A stretch of DNA of 64,000 nt from Viridilinea sp964592425. Lineage in GTDB: Bacteria; Chloroflexota; Chloroflexia; Chloroflexales; Chloroflexaceae. Where the stretch lies: the NCBI GenBank assembly GCA_964592425.1, contig CAZQCG010000016.1, positions 1 to 64,000 on the forward strand, read 5' to 3'. Under the pieces are notes generated by a model. That model saw only the letters and a program-made list of their open reading frames with translations. It was not told the origin of the DNA and made no database searches. Positions within the stretch are counted from its first letter, which is position 1, and each line of letters starts with the position of its first letter. This document shows positions 7,200-16,088 of this stretch, piece by piece. A program made the translations under genes and the position numbers.

Positions 7200-9347
7200 C
7201 TACTCCGTTATCTCGTTATGCGCCGCTGCCGGCATATAGAGCTCGCGCATATAATCGGCCAGCATGCGCCGCATACTGAAGCTTGGTGCCACCGTCGCAA
7301 TGGCTTCTTTGCAGACTTGCACCCAGGCCGTGGGCGCGCCATTGGCATCGCGCCGATCATAGAAGCGCGGGGCAATCTCGTTCTCGATCAGCAAGTAGAG
7401 CGAATTGGCATCGTTCCAATCCTGCTCGTCCTGATTGGCATACTCGCGCTCATCACCAATCGCCCAGCCATTCTTACCATTGTAGGCTTCGGGCCACCAG
7501 CCGTCGAGGATCGAGCAGTTAGGGGCCCCGTTGAGGCTGGCCTTCATACCGCTGGTGCCACTGGCCTCGTAAGGCCGGCGCGGGCTGTTCAACCAGACAT
7601 CGACGCCCTGGGTCATAGCCCGCCCGACCGCCATATCATACTCTTCAAGGAAGACGATCCGCCCGGCCAGACCCGGCTGCTGGGCAAGCTGGTAGACGTT
7701 CTGGATAAAGTGCTTGCCCGGGTCGTCTTTGGGGTGGGCCTTGCCGGCAAAGATGATCTGGATGGGTCGATCAGGCCGGTTGAGCAGGTACTTCAGACGC
7801 TCAAGATCCTTAAAGAGCAGGGTCGCCCGCTTGTAGGTGGCGAAGCGCCGGGCAAAGCCCAGGGTCAGAATGCCCTCTTGCAGCACCGGCCAGACCGGCG
7901 GGCGCTGGCCCAGGTGCTGGTAACGCTGCTCAAGGCGGTTACGCGCAAAAGCGACCAGCTGCGCCTTGAGCTGCTGACGAGTCTGCCAGAAGACCTCGTC
8001 GGGGATCTGGAAGATCTTCTGCCAGACCTTCGGCTCGTCAAGGTGATCCTCCCAGGTTTTGCCCAGGTAGGCATTGTAGAGCTGGTGCAATTCGGGGGCG
8101 AGCCATGTGGAGGTATGCACACCGTTGGTAACTGCGCTGATCGGCACTTCATCCTGGCTCTTGCCGGGATAGAGCCACTGCCACATGCCCCGGGCAACAT
8201 GGCCGTGCAACTTGCTCACCCCATTATGGTAATTTGAGCCACGCAGGGCTAGCACCGTCATGGCAAAGGTCGGCCCCCAGTGCTGATCTTGCAGAGCCAG
8301 GTTCATAAACTCGTCGCGGGTGAGGTTGAGCTGCGGCCAGAAGCTCCAGAAGAACTTCTCGATCATCGGCAGCGGGAAAGCATCGTTACCGGCAGGCACC
8401 GGCGTATGCGTCGTGAAGACACACTGGGTCTTTACCTGGCGCATCGCATCTTCGAAGGCCACCCCCTGGGTCACCAGTTCACGACAGAGCTCAAGCACCA
8501 GGAAGGCCGAGTGGCCCTCATTCATATGCCAGACCGTAGGCTGATAGCCCAGCCGGCGCAGAGCGCGCACGCCGCCGACGCCAAGCACCAACTCCTGCGA
8601 GATCCGCATCTCCTGATCACCACCGTAGAGCCGCGCCGAAAGCTCGCGATCCTGGGGACTGTTGGGATGAATGTCGGTATCCATTAGCAGCAGTTCAACC
8701 CGCCCGACCCGGAACTTGTAGACCTTAGCGTAGATCGTGCGCCCGGGCAACTCAACCTCGATCACCACCTCGTGACCATCCTGGTCAAGCGCGGGGATCG
8801 CCGGCACATCGGCGAAGTTGAGTTTGTTATACTCGGCGAACTGCCAGCCGCTGGGGTCAAGGCGCTGGCGGAAATAGCCCTGCGGATAGATAAAGCCGAC
8901 CGCGACAAAGGGCAGATCCATATCGGAAGCCTCTTTGACGTGGTCACCCGAGAGAATGCCTAGACCGCCCGAGTAGATCGGCAGCGACTCGTGCAGGCCA
9001 AATTCGGCACTAAAATAGGCAATCTGCACATCCTTCGCTTCGGCATAATGACGGGTGAACCAGGTCTTCTTGGCCCCCATATAGGCATCGAAGCTCTTGA
9101 GCACTGCGTCAAAGTGCTTGAGGTAGTTGGGGTTGGCGACAGCCTCTTCCAGCTTGCGCTGACGTACATCGCGCAGGAAATCGACCGGATTGTGGTAATC
9201 AAGCTCCCACAGATCAGGGTCAATCTGGCGATAGAGATCCTGGGCCTCAGGGTGCCAGGTCCACCAGAGGTTATAAGCCAACTCACGCAGGCGAACAATC
9301 CGCTCAGGGATGGGGGTGAACAGGATCTCGTGTTCCAGCCGAACCAT
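7200..9347 (-). CDS. glgP: Alpha-glucan (glycogen/maltodextrin) phosphorylase
   Basis: The 715-residue GT35 enzyme releases glucose-1-phosphate from alpha-1,4-glucans such as glycogen. The N-terminal region with LAYNLWWTWHPEAQDLY is the DUF3417-type domain of the short bacterial/archaeal alpha-glucan phosphorylases (TIGR02094 group), which lack the long regulatory parts of E. coli GlgP. The PLP-site segment EASGTSGMKASLNGA near residue 600 carries the conserved Lys, and AGKAHPKD is present. It is probably constitutive, with no allosteric N-terminus. The ATG at 9347 is followed downstream on the strand by the glycosylase gene. Confidence 0.93.
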   Translation of the reverse strand: MVRLEHEILFTPIPERIVRLRELAYNLWWTWHPEAQDLYRQIDPDLWELDYHNPVDFLRDVRQRKLEEAVANPNYLKHFDAVLKSFDAYMGAKKTWFTRHYAEAKDVQIAYFSAEFGLHESLPIYSGGLGILSGDHVKEASDMDLPFVAVGFIYPQGYFRQRLDPSGWQFAEYNKLNFADVPAIPALDQDGHEVVIEVELPGRTIYAKVYKFRVGRVELLLMDTDIHPNSPQDRELSARLYGGDQEMRISQELVLGVGGVRALRRLGYQPTVWHMNEGHSAFLVLELCRELVTQGVAFEDAMRQVKTQCVFTTHTPVPAGNDAFPLPMIEKFFWSFWPQLNLTRDEFMNLALQDQHWGPTFAMTVLALRGSNYHNGVSKLHGHVARGMWQWLYPGKSQDEVPISAVTNGVHTSTWLAPELHQLYNAYLGKTWEDHLDEPKVWQKIFQIPDEVFWQTRQQLKAQLVAFARNRLEQRYQHLGQRPPVWPVLQEGILTLGFARRFATYKRATLLFKDLERLKYLLNRPDRPIQIIFAGKAHPKDDPGKHFIQNVYQLAQQPGLAGRIVFLEEYDMAVGRAMTQGVDVWLNSPRRPYEASGTSGMKASLNGAPNCSILDGWWPEAYNGKNGWAIGDEREYANQDEQDWNDANSLYLLIENEIAPRFYDRRDANGAPTAWVQVCKEAIATVAPSFSMRRMLADYMRELYMPAAAHNEITE

Positions 9348-9587
9348 GTGTGCTCCTCAACTCTGTTGGTGCCAGGGGCATCCAGCCGCTAAGCCGGCAC
9401 CAGGGCCGGGGCGGAGCCTGCCGCCGTGCATTGTACGCGCTGCACGCCTACTTGTCTAGGCTTTGGGTGGTAGCACAGTTGCGATTTCTTTCCTTTGCCT
9501 TGAAAATTAGCTCATGCTATGATTCAGTCAGATCAATGCGTATGTTAAACAACCAGCAGGTTTGCTGTCTGCCCCCAGGATAACCCT

Positions 9588-10301
9588 ATGGCCCGCCATG
9601 ATGGCCGTCGCCCTGACCAACTCCGTCCGGTCGTGATCACGCCCGGTGCGGCCCCGTATGCCGAAGGTTCAGTCCTGATCAGCTGTGGTAATACGCAGGT
9701 GCTCTGCGCCGCCAGTGTTGAAGCCCATGTGCCCGCCTGGATGCGCGGCAAGGGCCGGGGTTGGGTCACCGCCGAGTACAGCCTGCTACCACGCTCGACC
9801 CAGACGCGCACCCGCCGCGAGCGGGCCGGGGCTGGTGGGCGCACCCAGGAGATCCAGCGCATCATCGGGCGCTCGCTCAGGGCAGCGCTTGACCCGCTGG
9901 CGCTTGGCGAGCGCCTGATTACGGTTGACTGCGATGTTTTGCAGGCCGACGGTGGTACCCGTACAGCGGCGATCACCGGCGGCTATGTGGCTTTGGCCCT
10001 CGCTTGCAACTGGCTGGTCACCCAGGGACACCTCGAACATAGCCCCTTGCTACGCGCTGTAGCCGCCGTCAGCGCTGGCATCGTTGCCGGTGAGGGTTTG
10101 CTGGATCTGGATTATCTTGAAGATAGTAGCGCCGAGCTGGATTGCAATCTGGTGCTGACCGACAGTGGTGCCTGCGTCGAAGTGCAGGCCACCGCCGAAG
10201 GTGAGCCGGTGCCGCGGGCCAAACTGGATGCTTTACTCGATCTGGCTGGCAGTGGTATCACAACCTTGTTGGAACTGCAGCGTCAGGCACTCGCGGGGTA
10301 G
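9588..10301 (+). CDS. rph: Ribonuclease PH
   Basis: The 237-residue phosphorolytic 3'-5' exoribonuclease trims tRNA 3' ends using phosphate. The N-terminal RPVVITPGAAPYAEGSVLIS, the phosphate-contacting RTRRERAGAGGRTQEIQRIIGRS-type segment and the strictly conserved ITVDCDVLQADGGTRTA near residue 115 are all present. Length equals the family norm (about 240). The gene is followed after 3 bases by a TPR gene in the same direction, so the two probably share a transcript; no rdgB/ham1 gene, the frequent partner, follows. Confidence 0.95.
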   Translation: MARHDGRRPDQLRPVVITPGAAPYAEGSVLISCGNTQVLCAASVEAHVPAWMRGKGRGWVTAEYSLLPRSTQTRTRRERAGAGGRTQEIQRIIGRSLRAALDPLALGERLITVDCDVLQADGGTRTAAITGGYVALALACNWLVTQGHLEHSPLLRAVAAVSAGIVAGEGLLDLDYLEDSSAELDCNLVLTDSGACVEVQATAEGEPVPRAKLDALLDLAGSGITTLLELQRQALAG

Positions 10302-10304
10302 CCA

Positions 10305-11537
10305 ATGGAACATGAGCACAAGCGGAATGAGGGCCTTGAGTATCTACAGCGCGGGCTGGCCCTCGAACGTGCCAACCGGATTCCAGAAGCGGTCGAGCAC
10401 TACCGTCAGGCCATTGCCGCCAACCCCAACCTGCGCGAAGCACACAGCGCCCTGGGCTTCTACTACCAGCGCAGCGGCATGCTGGCCAAAGCCGCCGATG
10501 CCTTCGAGACCGTCGCCAGCCTTGATGGCGATTTTCTCGCCTACTTCAACCTGGGCTATGTGCTGGTCGAACTGGAACGCTACGATGAGGCCCTGGCTGC
10601 CTTCCACCGCTGTCTGGTCATGGCCTCTGACGACGCTGCCACCCACTTTGAGCTCGGGCTGATCTACCTGACCCGGGGCGAGTACAACGAGGCGCTCAAG
10701 CATCTTCAGCTGCCGCTCCAAAGCTATCCCGAAGACTGGGAGGTGCATAACCTGCTCGGACGCACGCTCCTGGGCCTGCGGCGCTACGACGAAGCCGTGG
10801 CAGCGCTTGGGCGGGCCTTGCTGCTCGCCGGGACACCCTACGCTCAGGCTGAGGTGATCGACAACCTCAACACCGTTGAGCGCCACCGTGAGTTTCGCCA
10901 CCTCAATACGGTCAAAGATCAACTCTACGCCCAGGAGGGCGTGATCTACCTCGGCTCAGCTACCGACGATGGGCTGCAGGTCAGCGAGGCTCAGAGTTAC
11001 CACTTCACCTACCCCGCAGTGGCCACAACCCTGCAGCGCCTGATTGCCCTGAGTAAGAGTTCGGGCTGGCGCTTCAGTGCCGTGGTCGCTGCCGATACGC
11101 TGGCCCGCCCCCTGGCAGAAGCCCTGGCTGGCCTGCTCGACCTGCCCGTGCGCACCGCCGAGCAACTGCTCGAAGCCGACCACGCCCTGCTGGTCTTTGC
11201 TGTGGCCCGCGAGGCCGATTTGCTGCTCTTAACCCTCGAACGGCTGCCATGTGTGGCCACCGCCTTCTGCCTGGGCCTGAACTGGCTACGCCATAGTCGG
11301 ATCATGCCCGACCTGGTCGGCATTGCCGCCCGTGAACATTGTAGTGTGCCCTGGGAGGCCGAACTGCGCCGCCTGCGCGCTGAGGGAGCCCCCGCCGAGC
11401 AGGTCGCCGCATGTATCGAGCGTGTCACCGGGGCGATCACCGCTTCGGTCTATGTTACCCCGATCGATACGAACCTCGCCCGCCAGGTGCGCTACTATAC
11501 CCGCGCCCATCGCCGGGTCAATGTGATTGGGCGTTGA
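10305..11537 (+). CDS. TPR-repeat protein with an uncharacterised C-terminal domain
   Basis: Of 410 residues, roughly 1-200 contain five tetratricopeptide repeats (A..LG..Y...G....A...F pattern, for example AHSALGFYYQRSGMLAKAADAF), a fold for protein-protein contacts. Residues 200-410 are not recognised. They contain a strand-rich segment with LLVFAVAREADLLLL and an Arg-rich end, and could be a Rossmann-like domain. The ATG at 10305 follows the rph stop by 3 bases, so translation is likely coupled. The function is not known. No terminator with a T-run follows; the small stem at 11544-11557 is weak. Confidence 0.8.
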   Translation: MEHEHKRNEGLEYLQRGLALERANRIPEAVEHYRQAIAANPNLREAHSALGFYYQRSGMLAKAADAFETVASLDGDFLAYFNLGYVLVELERYDEALAAFHRCLVMASDDAATHFELGLIYLTRGEYNEALKHLQLPLQSYPEDWEVHNLLGRTLLGLRRYDEAVAALGRALLLAGTPYAQAEVIDNLNTVERHREFRHLNTVKDQLYAQEGVIYLGSATDDGLQVSEAQSYHFTYPAVATTLQRLIALSKSSGWRFSAVVAADTLARPLAEALAGLLDLPVRTAEQLLEADHALLVFAVAREADLLLLTLERLPCVATAFCLGLNWLRHSRIMPDLVGIAAREHCSVPWEAELRRLRAEGAPAEQVAACIERVTGAITASVYVTPIDTNLARQVRYYTRAHRRVNVIGR

Positions 11538-11590
11538 GCGCAAACGCTAGAAAGCGTCTTCTGGGCGGCTGTGCAACACACCTGCAACAA

Positions 11591-11612
11591 CATGTTTCAG
11601 AAATGAAACATG
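11591..11612. promoter_or_regulatory. Perfect palindromic operator-like site CATGTTTCA-N4-TGAAACATG
   Basis: The two 9-base arms are exact reverse complements around GAAA. This size and symmetry are typical of a site for a dimeric repressor or activator. It ends 30 bases before the -35-like TTGACG. The factor is unknown; glycerol regulators of the GlpR (DeoR) or GlpP type, or the Crp/Fnr protein in this window, are possibilities. The RNA form could also be a short hairpin. Confidence 0.5.
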
Positions 11613-11641
11613 AACTTGCCCTTGTCTGCCGGTAGAGGGTC

Positions 11642-11670
11642 TTGACGCCCTGCACAGGCTTTGTTATCCT
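11642..11670 (+). promoter_or_regulatory. Candidate sigma-70 promoter for the glp/dha cluster
   Basis: TTGACG (11642-11647, five of six consensus bases) is separated by exactly 17 bases from TATCCT (11665-11670, four of six). It is the best-placed promoter-like pair in the 464-base gap before glpF. Confidence 0.35.
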
Positions 11671-12001
11671 TCCATCATTCGCACGCATCACCCACGCAGA
11701 TGACGTTCATACCTGGAAGCAACGGTGCAGCCAGGTCTGTTGTATGTGTGACTCGTAGCGAAGCGCCTATCCGCCAAGTGCGGCCCTGCCGCAACCCAGT
11801 GTTCGCGCAACTCAACGACGAGGGGCTCATCCACTACACTGGATCCCCCCCCCACGCTACGACCTGACCCATCCCTAAAGCAGATTCTCGCCTGGGCCTG
11901 AGTGCCCTGGGCTTATTTCATGCTGTCTATTATCTGGTGTACCAACGCTCTGGTGGATTCGCAGATGCATGGGCTAAGGCAGCCTATGCAAAGGAGGAGC
12001 C

Positions 12002-12712
12002 ATGTTCCTGGCAGAAATGTTCGGCACGATGGTCCTGATCTTGCTCGGTGATGGCGTAGTGGCGAACGTGCTGCTCAACAAGTCCAAGGGTCAGAATGCA
12101 GGCTGGATCGTGATCACCGCTGGGTGGGCCTTCGCGGTCATGTCGGGGGTCTTCGTCTCGCAAGGTCTGGGTGGCCCGGGCTCGCTCAACCCGGCTGGCG
12201 AGGTCGCCGGGATCATTCGCGGTGGTGATGTTGTTACTGCGATGCTGAACATTGCTGGTCAGTTCGTGGGGGCATTTATTGGCGCAGTGCTCGTCTGGTT
12301 GGCCTATATGCCGCACTGGCCAGAGACAAGCGATCCCGGCCTCAAGCTGGCGGTCTTCAGCACCGGCCCGGCCATTCGCAACCCTGGCATGAACCTCCTC
12401 ACCGAGGCGATCGCCACCTTCGCCCTGATCTTCGTCGTCAACCTGATCTTCAAAGCAGCCGGTGAAAACCTGGCTGGTGGGCTTGGCCCCTATCTGGTCG
12501 CTGCGCTGATCTGGGGCCTTGGCCTGAGCCTCGGCGGCCCCACTGGCTACGCCCTCAATCCCGCCCGTGATCTCGGCCCGCGCATTGCCCACTTTGTGCT
12601 GCCCATTGCCGGCAAGGGTGACTCCGATTGGGCCTACTCGTGGATCCCGGTGGTCGGGCCGATTATCGGTGCTGCGGTTGCGGCAGGGCTGCTGATCGTC
12701 CTGGGCGTCTAG
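12002..12712 (+). CDS. glpF: Glycerol uptake facilitator (aquaglyceroporin)
   Basis: This 236-residue MIP-family membrane channel has six predicted helices and the two half-helices that meet at NPA motifs, seen as GSLNPAGEVAG and GYALNPARDLGPR. The Asp after the second NPA (NPARD) and the Gly-rich sixth helix are glycerol-facilitator traits, so glycerol rather than water is the likely substrate, which the downstream glycerol genes support. The ATG at 12002 follows AAAGGAGGAG at optimal spacing. It is the first gene of the cluster. Confidence 0.92.
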   Translation: MFLAEMFGTMVLILLGDGVVANVLLNKSKGQNAGWIVITAGWAFAVMSGVFVSQGLGGPGSLNPAGEVAGIIRGGDVVTAMLNIAGQFVGAFIGAVLVWLAYMPHWPETSDPGLKLAVFSTGPAIRNPGMNLLTEAIATFALIFVVNLIFKAAGENLAGGLGPYLVAALIWGLGLSLGGPTGYALNPARDLGPRIAHFVLPIAGKGDSDWAYSWIPVVGPIIGAAVAAGLLIVLGV

Positions 12713-12733
12713 TTTGTAGATGGAGTTTTGACA

Positions 12734-13735
12734 GTGAAGAAGCTGATCAATGCCCCCGAAGATGTGGTCAAAGAGGCCCTGGCCGGTATGGCTGCGGCCC
12801 ATCCTGACCTGATCAAGGTCGTCTATGACCCTGACTATATCGTGCGCGCCGATGCGCCGGTGAGCGGCAAGGTCGGGGTGATCTCCGGTGGTGGCTCGGG
12901 CCACGAGCCGATGCATGGCGGGTTTGTTGGCAAGGGCATGCTCGATGCAGCCTGCCCCGGGGCTGTTTTTACCTCGCCCGTGCCCGATCAGATGCTCGCC
13001 GCGACCAAGGCGGTCAATGCGGGCAAGGGTGTGCTGCATATCGTCAAGAACTATACCGGCGACGTGATGAATTTCGAGATGGCGGCCGAGATGGCGGCCG
13101 CCGAGGGCATCGAGGTCGTCAGTGTGATTACGAACGACGATGTGGCCGTCGAGAATAGCACCTGGACGGCCGGGCGGCGCGGTGTAGGGGTGACGGTGCT
13201 GCTGGAGAAGATCGTCGGGGCAGCCGCCGAGGCGGGGGCTGACCTGGCGACCTGTAAAGCTCTGGCTGAGCAGGTCAATGCCCAGGGGCGCAGCATGGGC
13301 ATGGCCCTCACGGCCTGTACGGTACCGCATGTCGGCAAGCCCGGCTTTGACCTGCCCGAGGACGAGATGGAGGTTGGGGTCGGCATCCACGGTGAGCCAG
13401 GCCGCCGGCGGGTCAAGCTGGCCGAGGCCCGGGCGATTGCCGAAATGCTGGCTGGCCCGATCCTTGAGGATCTGCCCTTCGAGCGCGGCGACCATGTGCT
13501 TGCCTTCGTCAACGGGATGGGTGGCACGCCGCTGATCGAGCTCTACTTGATGTACAACGAGCTCAACCAGATCCTCAGCGCCAGGGGCATCAGCATCAGC
13601 CGTAAGCTGATCGGCAGCTATATAACCTCGCTCGATATGGCTGGCTGCTCGTTCACCTTGCTCAAGCTTGATGATGAACTGACTCGCCTGTGGGATGCGC
13701 CGGTGTTGACGCCGGCCCTGCGCTGGGGGTTGTAA
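12734..13735 (+). CDS. dhaK: Dihydroxyacetone kinase, DhaK subunit
   Basis: The 333-residue subunit binds dihydroxyacetone covalently as a hemiaminal. The GGGSGHEPMHGG loop near the N-terminus (about residue 50) and the substrate-binding His in VGIHGEPG (near 220) are present. The GTG at 12734 is preferred because TGGAG (12721-12725) is then eight bases away; the TTG at 12728 would leave two. With DhaL and DhaM it makes dihydroxyacetone phosphate. Two hairpins separate it from dhaL. Confidence 0.93.
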   Translation: MKKLINAPEDVVKEALAGMAAAHPDLIKVVYDPDYIVRADAPVSGKVGVISGGGSGHEPMHGGFVGKGMLDAACPGAVFTSPVPDQMLAATKAVNAGKGVLHIVKNYTGDVMNFEMAAEMAAAEGIEVVSVITNDDVAVENSTWTAGRRGVGVTVLLEKIVGAAAEAGADLATCKALAEQVNAQGRSMGMALTACTVPHVGKPGFDLPEDEMEVGVGIHGEPGRRRVKLAEARAIAEMLAGPILEDLPFERGDHVLAFVNGMGGTPLIELYLMYNELNQILSARGISISRKLIGSYITSLDMAGCSFTLLKLDDELTRLWDAPVLTPALRWGL

Positions 13736-13743
13736 GGAGCTTT

Positions 13744-13792
13744 CCAGAGGGGTAGCGCCCCTCTGGCTCCCCTTCTGCCGGCTGCGCAGAAG
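13744..13792. repeat. Two tandem hairpins between dhaK and dhaL
   Basis: The first has 9-base arms (13744-13752 and 13758-13766) with a 5-base loop; the second has 7-base arms (13772-13778 and 13786-13792) with a 7-base loop. No T-run follows. They could halt 3' decay and set the DhaK:DhaL ratio, or be a remnant of a small GC-rich repeat; its core (GGGG-N5-CCCC) resembles one seen elsewhere in the window. Confidence 0.55.
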
Positions 13793-13819
13793 ATGCTTTG
13801 AGAACGTGGGACGATCACT

Positions 13820-14458
13820 ATGCAGATCACAGCCGAGCATGTCATCAAGTTTATCGAGACGATCGCTGCGCGCATCAAAGAGCAGCGTGACTATCTGACC
13901 CAGCTTGACGCGGCGATCGGTGATGCCGATCATGGGATCAACCTTGACCGCGGTTTCAGCACGGTCGTGGGGAAGTTGCCGGGGGTGGCCGATAAGGACA
14001 TCGGGGCGATCCTCAAGACGGTCGGGACCACCCTGGTCTCGACGGTGGGCGGGGCCAGTGGTCCGCTCTACGGGACAGCTTTTCTGCGGGCGGGTATGGC
14101 TACCGCCGACCGCTTTGAGCTACATGCCGACGATCTGGCAGCGGCGCTTGAGGCAGCCCTTGAGGGTATTCAGACCCGCGGCAAGTCGACTCGGGGCGAG
14201 AAGACCATGATCGATGCGATCGGGCCGGCCGTTGATGCCTTGAAGGAGGCTTGCCGCGCCGGTAAGGATCTGCGTGAGGCAGTGCGGGCGAGTGTGCTTG
14301 CCTGTGAGGCGGGTATGCATGCCACCATTCCGATGCTGGCTACCAAGGGCCGCGCCTCTTACCTCGGTGAGCGTTCCATCGGCCATCAGGACCCCGGCGC
14401 TACCTCGGCGTTTTTGATGGCTCAGGCCATGCTTGAGGTGGTGGAGGGGATGTCGTAG
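13820..14458 (+). CDS. dhaL: Dihydroxyacetone kinase, DhaL subunit (ADP-binding)
   Basis: The 212-residue subunit has the Asp-rich nucleotide/Mg site LDAAIGDADHGINLDRGF near residue 30 and the GGASGPLYG loop that holds the ADP phosphates. In PTS-type systems DhaL carries a permanently bound ADP that DhaM rephosphorylates. Presence of dhaM later in the cluster indicates this PTS type rather than an ATP-dependent single-chain kinase. It begins at ATG 13820 and precedes glpK by 48 bases. Confidence 0.93.
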   Translation: MQITAEHVIKFIETIAARIKEQRDYLTQLDAAIGDADHGINLDRGFSTVVGKLPGVADKDIGAILKTVGTTLVSTVGGASGPLYGTAFLRAGMATADRFELHADDLAAALEAALEGIQTRGKSTRGEKTMIDAIGPAVDALKEACRAGKDLREAVRASVLACEAGMHATIPMLATKGRASYLGERSIGHQDPGATSAFLMAQAMLEVVEGMS

Positions 14459-14506
14459 GCAGGGTTCTAACGTTCGTCTAGACAAGAAGACAAAGGAGTC
14501 TCAGCT

Positions 14507-16003
14507 ATGGCCAAGTATGTCGCCGCGATCGACCAGGGTACGACCAGCACCCGTTGTATGATCTTCGATCATTCAGGCAGTGTCGTCTGCTTCGATCAGC
14601 GCGAGCATGAGCAGATCTATCCCCAGCCGGGCTGGGTCGAGCATAACCCCGATGAGATCTGGGAGCGCACCCAGGGCGTCATCCGTGGCGCGTTGCAGAA
14701 GGGCGCGATCGATGTGAAGGAGATCGCTGCCGTTGGGATTACCAACCAGCGCGAGACGACCGTCGTCTGGAATAAGACGACCGGGCGGCCAGTCTATAAT
14801 GCGATCGTCTGGCAGGATACGCGCACGGCCCAGATCTGCAATGAACTGGCCAAGGAGGGTGGTCAGGATCGCTTCCGGGCCAAGGTTGGTTTGCCGTTGG
14901 CAACCTACTTCTCCGGGCCGAAGGTGCGCTGGATCCTCGACAATGTGGCGGGTGCCCGTGCCGCCGCCGAGGCTGGTGAGATCGTCTTCGGTAATATCGA
15001 TACCTTCGTGACCTGGTGGCTCACCGGTGGCCCTGATGGTGGGGTTCACATCACCGATGTGACTAACGCCTCGCGCACCATGCTCATGAACCTCGAGACG
15101 CTCGACTGGGACGACGAGATCCTCGGCCTGATGGGCATTCCGCGCCAGATGTTGCCGAAGATTATGCCCAGCAGCGCGGTCTATGGCACTGCACGCGGTG
15201 AGCTGGCGGGCATCCCTGTGGCTGGCATCCTCGGCGACCAGCAGGCCGCTATGGTTGGGCAGACCTGCTACAGCCCCGGTGAGGCCAAGAATACCTACGG
15301 TACGGGCTGCTTTATGCTGCTCAATACCGGCACCGAGATTGTCCAGTCGAAGAATGGCCTGCTGACCACCCTCTGCTACAAGTTTGGTGATGAGCCAGCT
15401 GTCTATGCGCTCGAAGGCTCGATTGCGATCACCGGGGCCCTGGTGCAATGGCTGCGTGACAATCTGGGTATGATCACCAGCTCCGCTGAGGTGGAGGCCC
15501 TGGCTGGCCTGGTTGAGGATAACGGCGGTATCTATTTCGTGCCAGCCTTCTCCGGCCTCTTCGCGCCCTACTGGCGTTCGGACGCTCGTGGCGCGATTGT
15601 CGGCCTGACTCGCTATGTCACCAAGGGCCACCTGGCGCGCGCCGTGCTTGAGGCAACCGCTTACCAGACCCGTGAGGTGCTCGACGCGATGAATGCCGAC
15701 TCGGGCGTCGATCTGACTGCGCTCAAGGTCGATGGCGGCATGGTCTTCAATGATACGCTGATGCAGTTCCAGTCGGACATCCTTGGCGTGCCGGTGATCC
15801 GCCCCAAGGTCGCTGAGACAACCGCCCTCGGGGCGGCCTACGCGGCCGGCCTGGCCGTCGGCTTCTGGAAGAACACCGACGAGATGCGTGCCAACTGGCA
15901 GGTTGACCATACCTGGCAGCCCGCTATGGCTGAGGATCAGCGCGTCAAACTCTACAAGGGCTGGAAGAAGGCAGTGACCCGCACCTTCGACTGGGCCGAA
16001 TAA
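14507..16003 (+). CDS. glpK: Glycerol kinase
   Basis: The 498-residue FGGY-family enzyme makes glycerol-3-phosphate from glycerol and ATP. The phosphate loop DQGTTSTRCMIFD at the N-terminus, VGITNQRETTVVW and the VDGGMVFNDTLMQFQSD signature near residue 410 are clear, and the length matches the E. coli enzyme (about 500). The start ATG has a good AAAGGAG. It places the glycerol-first route in the same transcript as the Dha kinase, so both glycerol and dihydroxyacetone can be used. Confidence 0.96.
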   Translation: MAKYVAAIDQGTTSTRCMIFDHSGSVVCFDQREHEQIYPQPGWVEHNPDEIWERTQGVIRGALQKGAIDVKEIAAVGITNQRETTVVWNKTTGRPVYNAIVWQDTRTAQICNELAKEGGQDRFRAKVGLPLATYFSGPKVRWILDNVAGARAAAEAGEIVFGNIDTFVTWWLTGGPDGGVHITDVTNASRTMLMNLETLDWDDEILGLMGIPRQMLPKIMPSSAVYGTARGELAGIPVAGILGDQQAAMVGQTCYSPGEAKNTYGTGCFMLLNTGTEIVQSKNGLLTTLCYKFGDEPAVYALEGSIAITGALVQWLRDNLGMITSSAEVEALAGLVEDNGGIYFVPAFSGLFAPYWRSDARGAIVGLTRYVTKGHLARAVLEATAYQTREVLDAMNADSGVDLTALKVDGGMVFNDTLMQFQSDILGVPVIRPKVAETTALGAAYAAGLAVGFWKNTDEMRANWQVDHTWQPAMAEDQRVKLYKGWKKAVTRTFDWAE

Positions 16004-16024
16004 CGGTGGCGCTTCGGTAGAACT

Positions 16025-16055
16025 GTTTCAGGGAGGGCGCTGCTCTCCCTGAAAC
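16025..16055. repeat. Hairpin between glpK and glpA
   Basis: Perfect 11-base arms (16025-16035 and 16045-16055) flank a 9-base loop. No T-run follows, so transcription probably continues to glpA; the stem may stabilise the upstream glpK message or pause polymerase. Confidence 0.6.
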
Positions 16056-16088
16056 CCACTTGATGAAACCGTGAAGGTAGAGCTCACC

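Larger units (their letters stand above)
11538..12001 (+). promoter_or_regulatory. Leader region upstream of the glycerol cluster
   Basis: This 464-base stretch has no convincing gene. It holds a 9+9-base inverted repeat (11591-11612), a promoter-like pair (11642-11670) and, at 11990-11999, a very strong ribosome-binding site (AAAGGAGGAG) immediately before glpF. If the promoter is real the mRNA leader would be about 320 bases, long enough for cis-regulation, but no known riboswitch pattern was recognised. Confidence 0.5.

Noticed and set aside
11984..13933. A 649-residue open reading on the minus strand across glpF and dhaK
   Set aside because: It lies antisense to clear glpF and dhaK genes and has low-complexity His/Asp/Gln/Arg composition, as expected for a GC-rich shadow frame.
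14573..15910. A 445-residue minus-strand reading opposite glpK
   Set aside because: Complete overlap with glpK, no recognisable domain, shadow composition.
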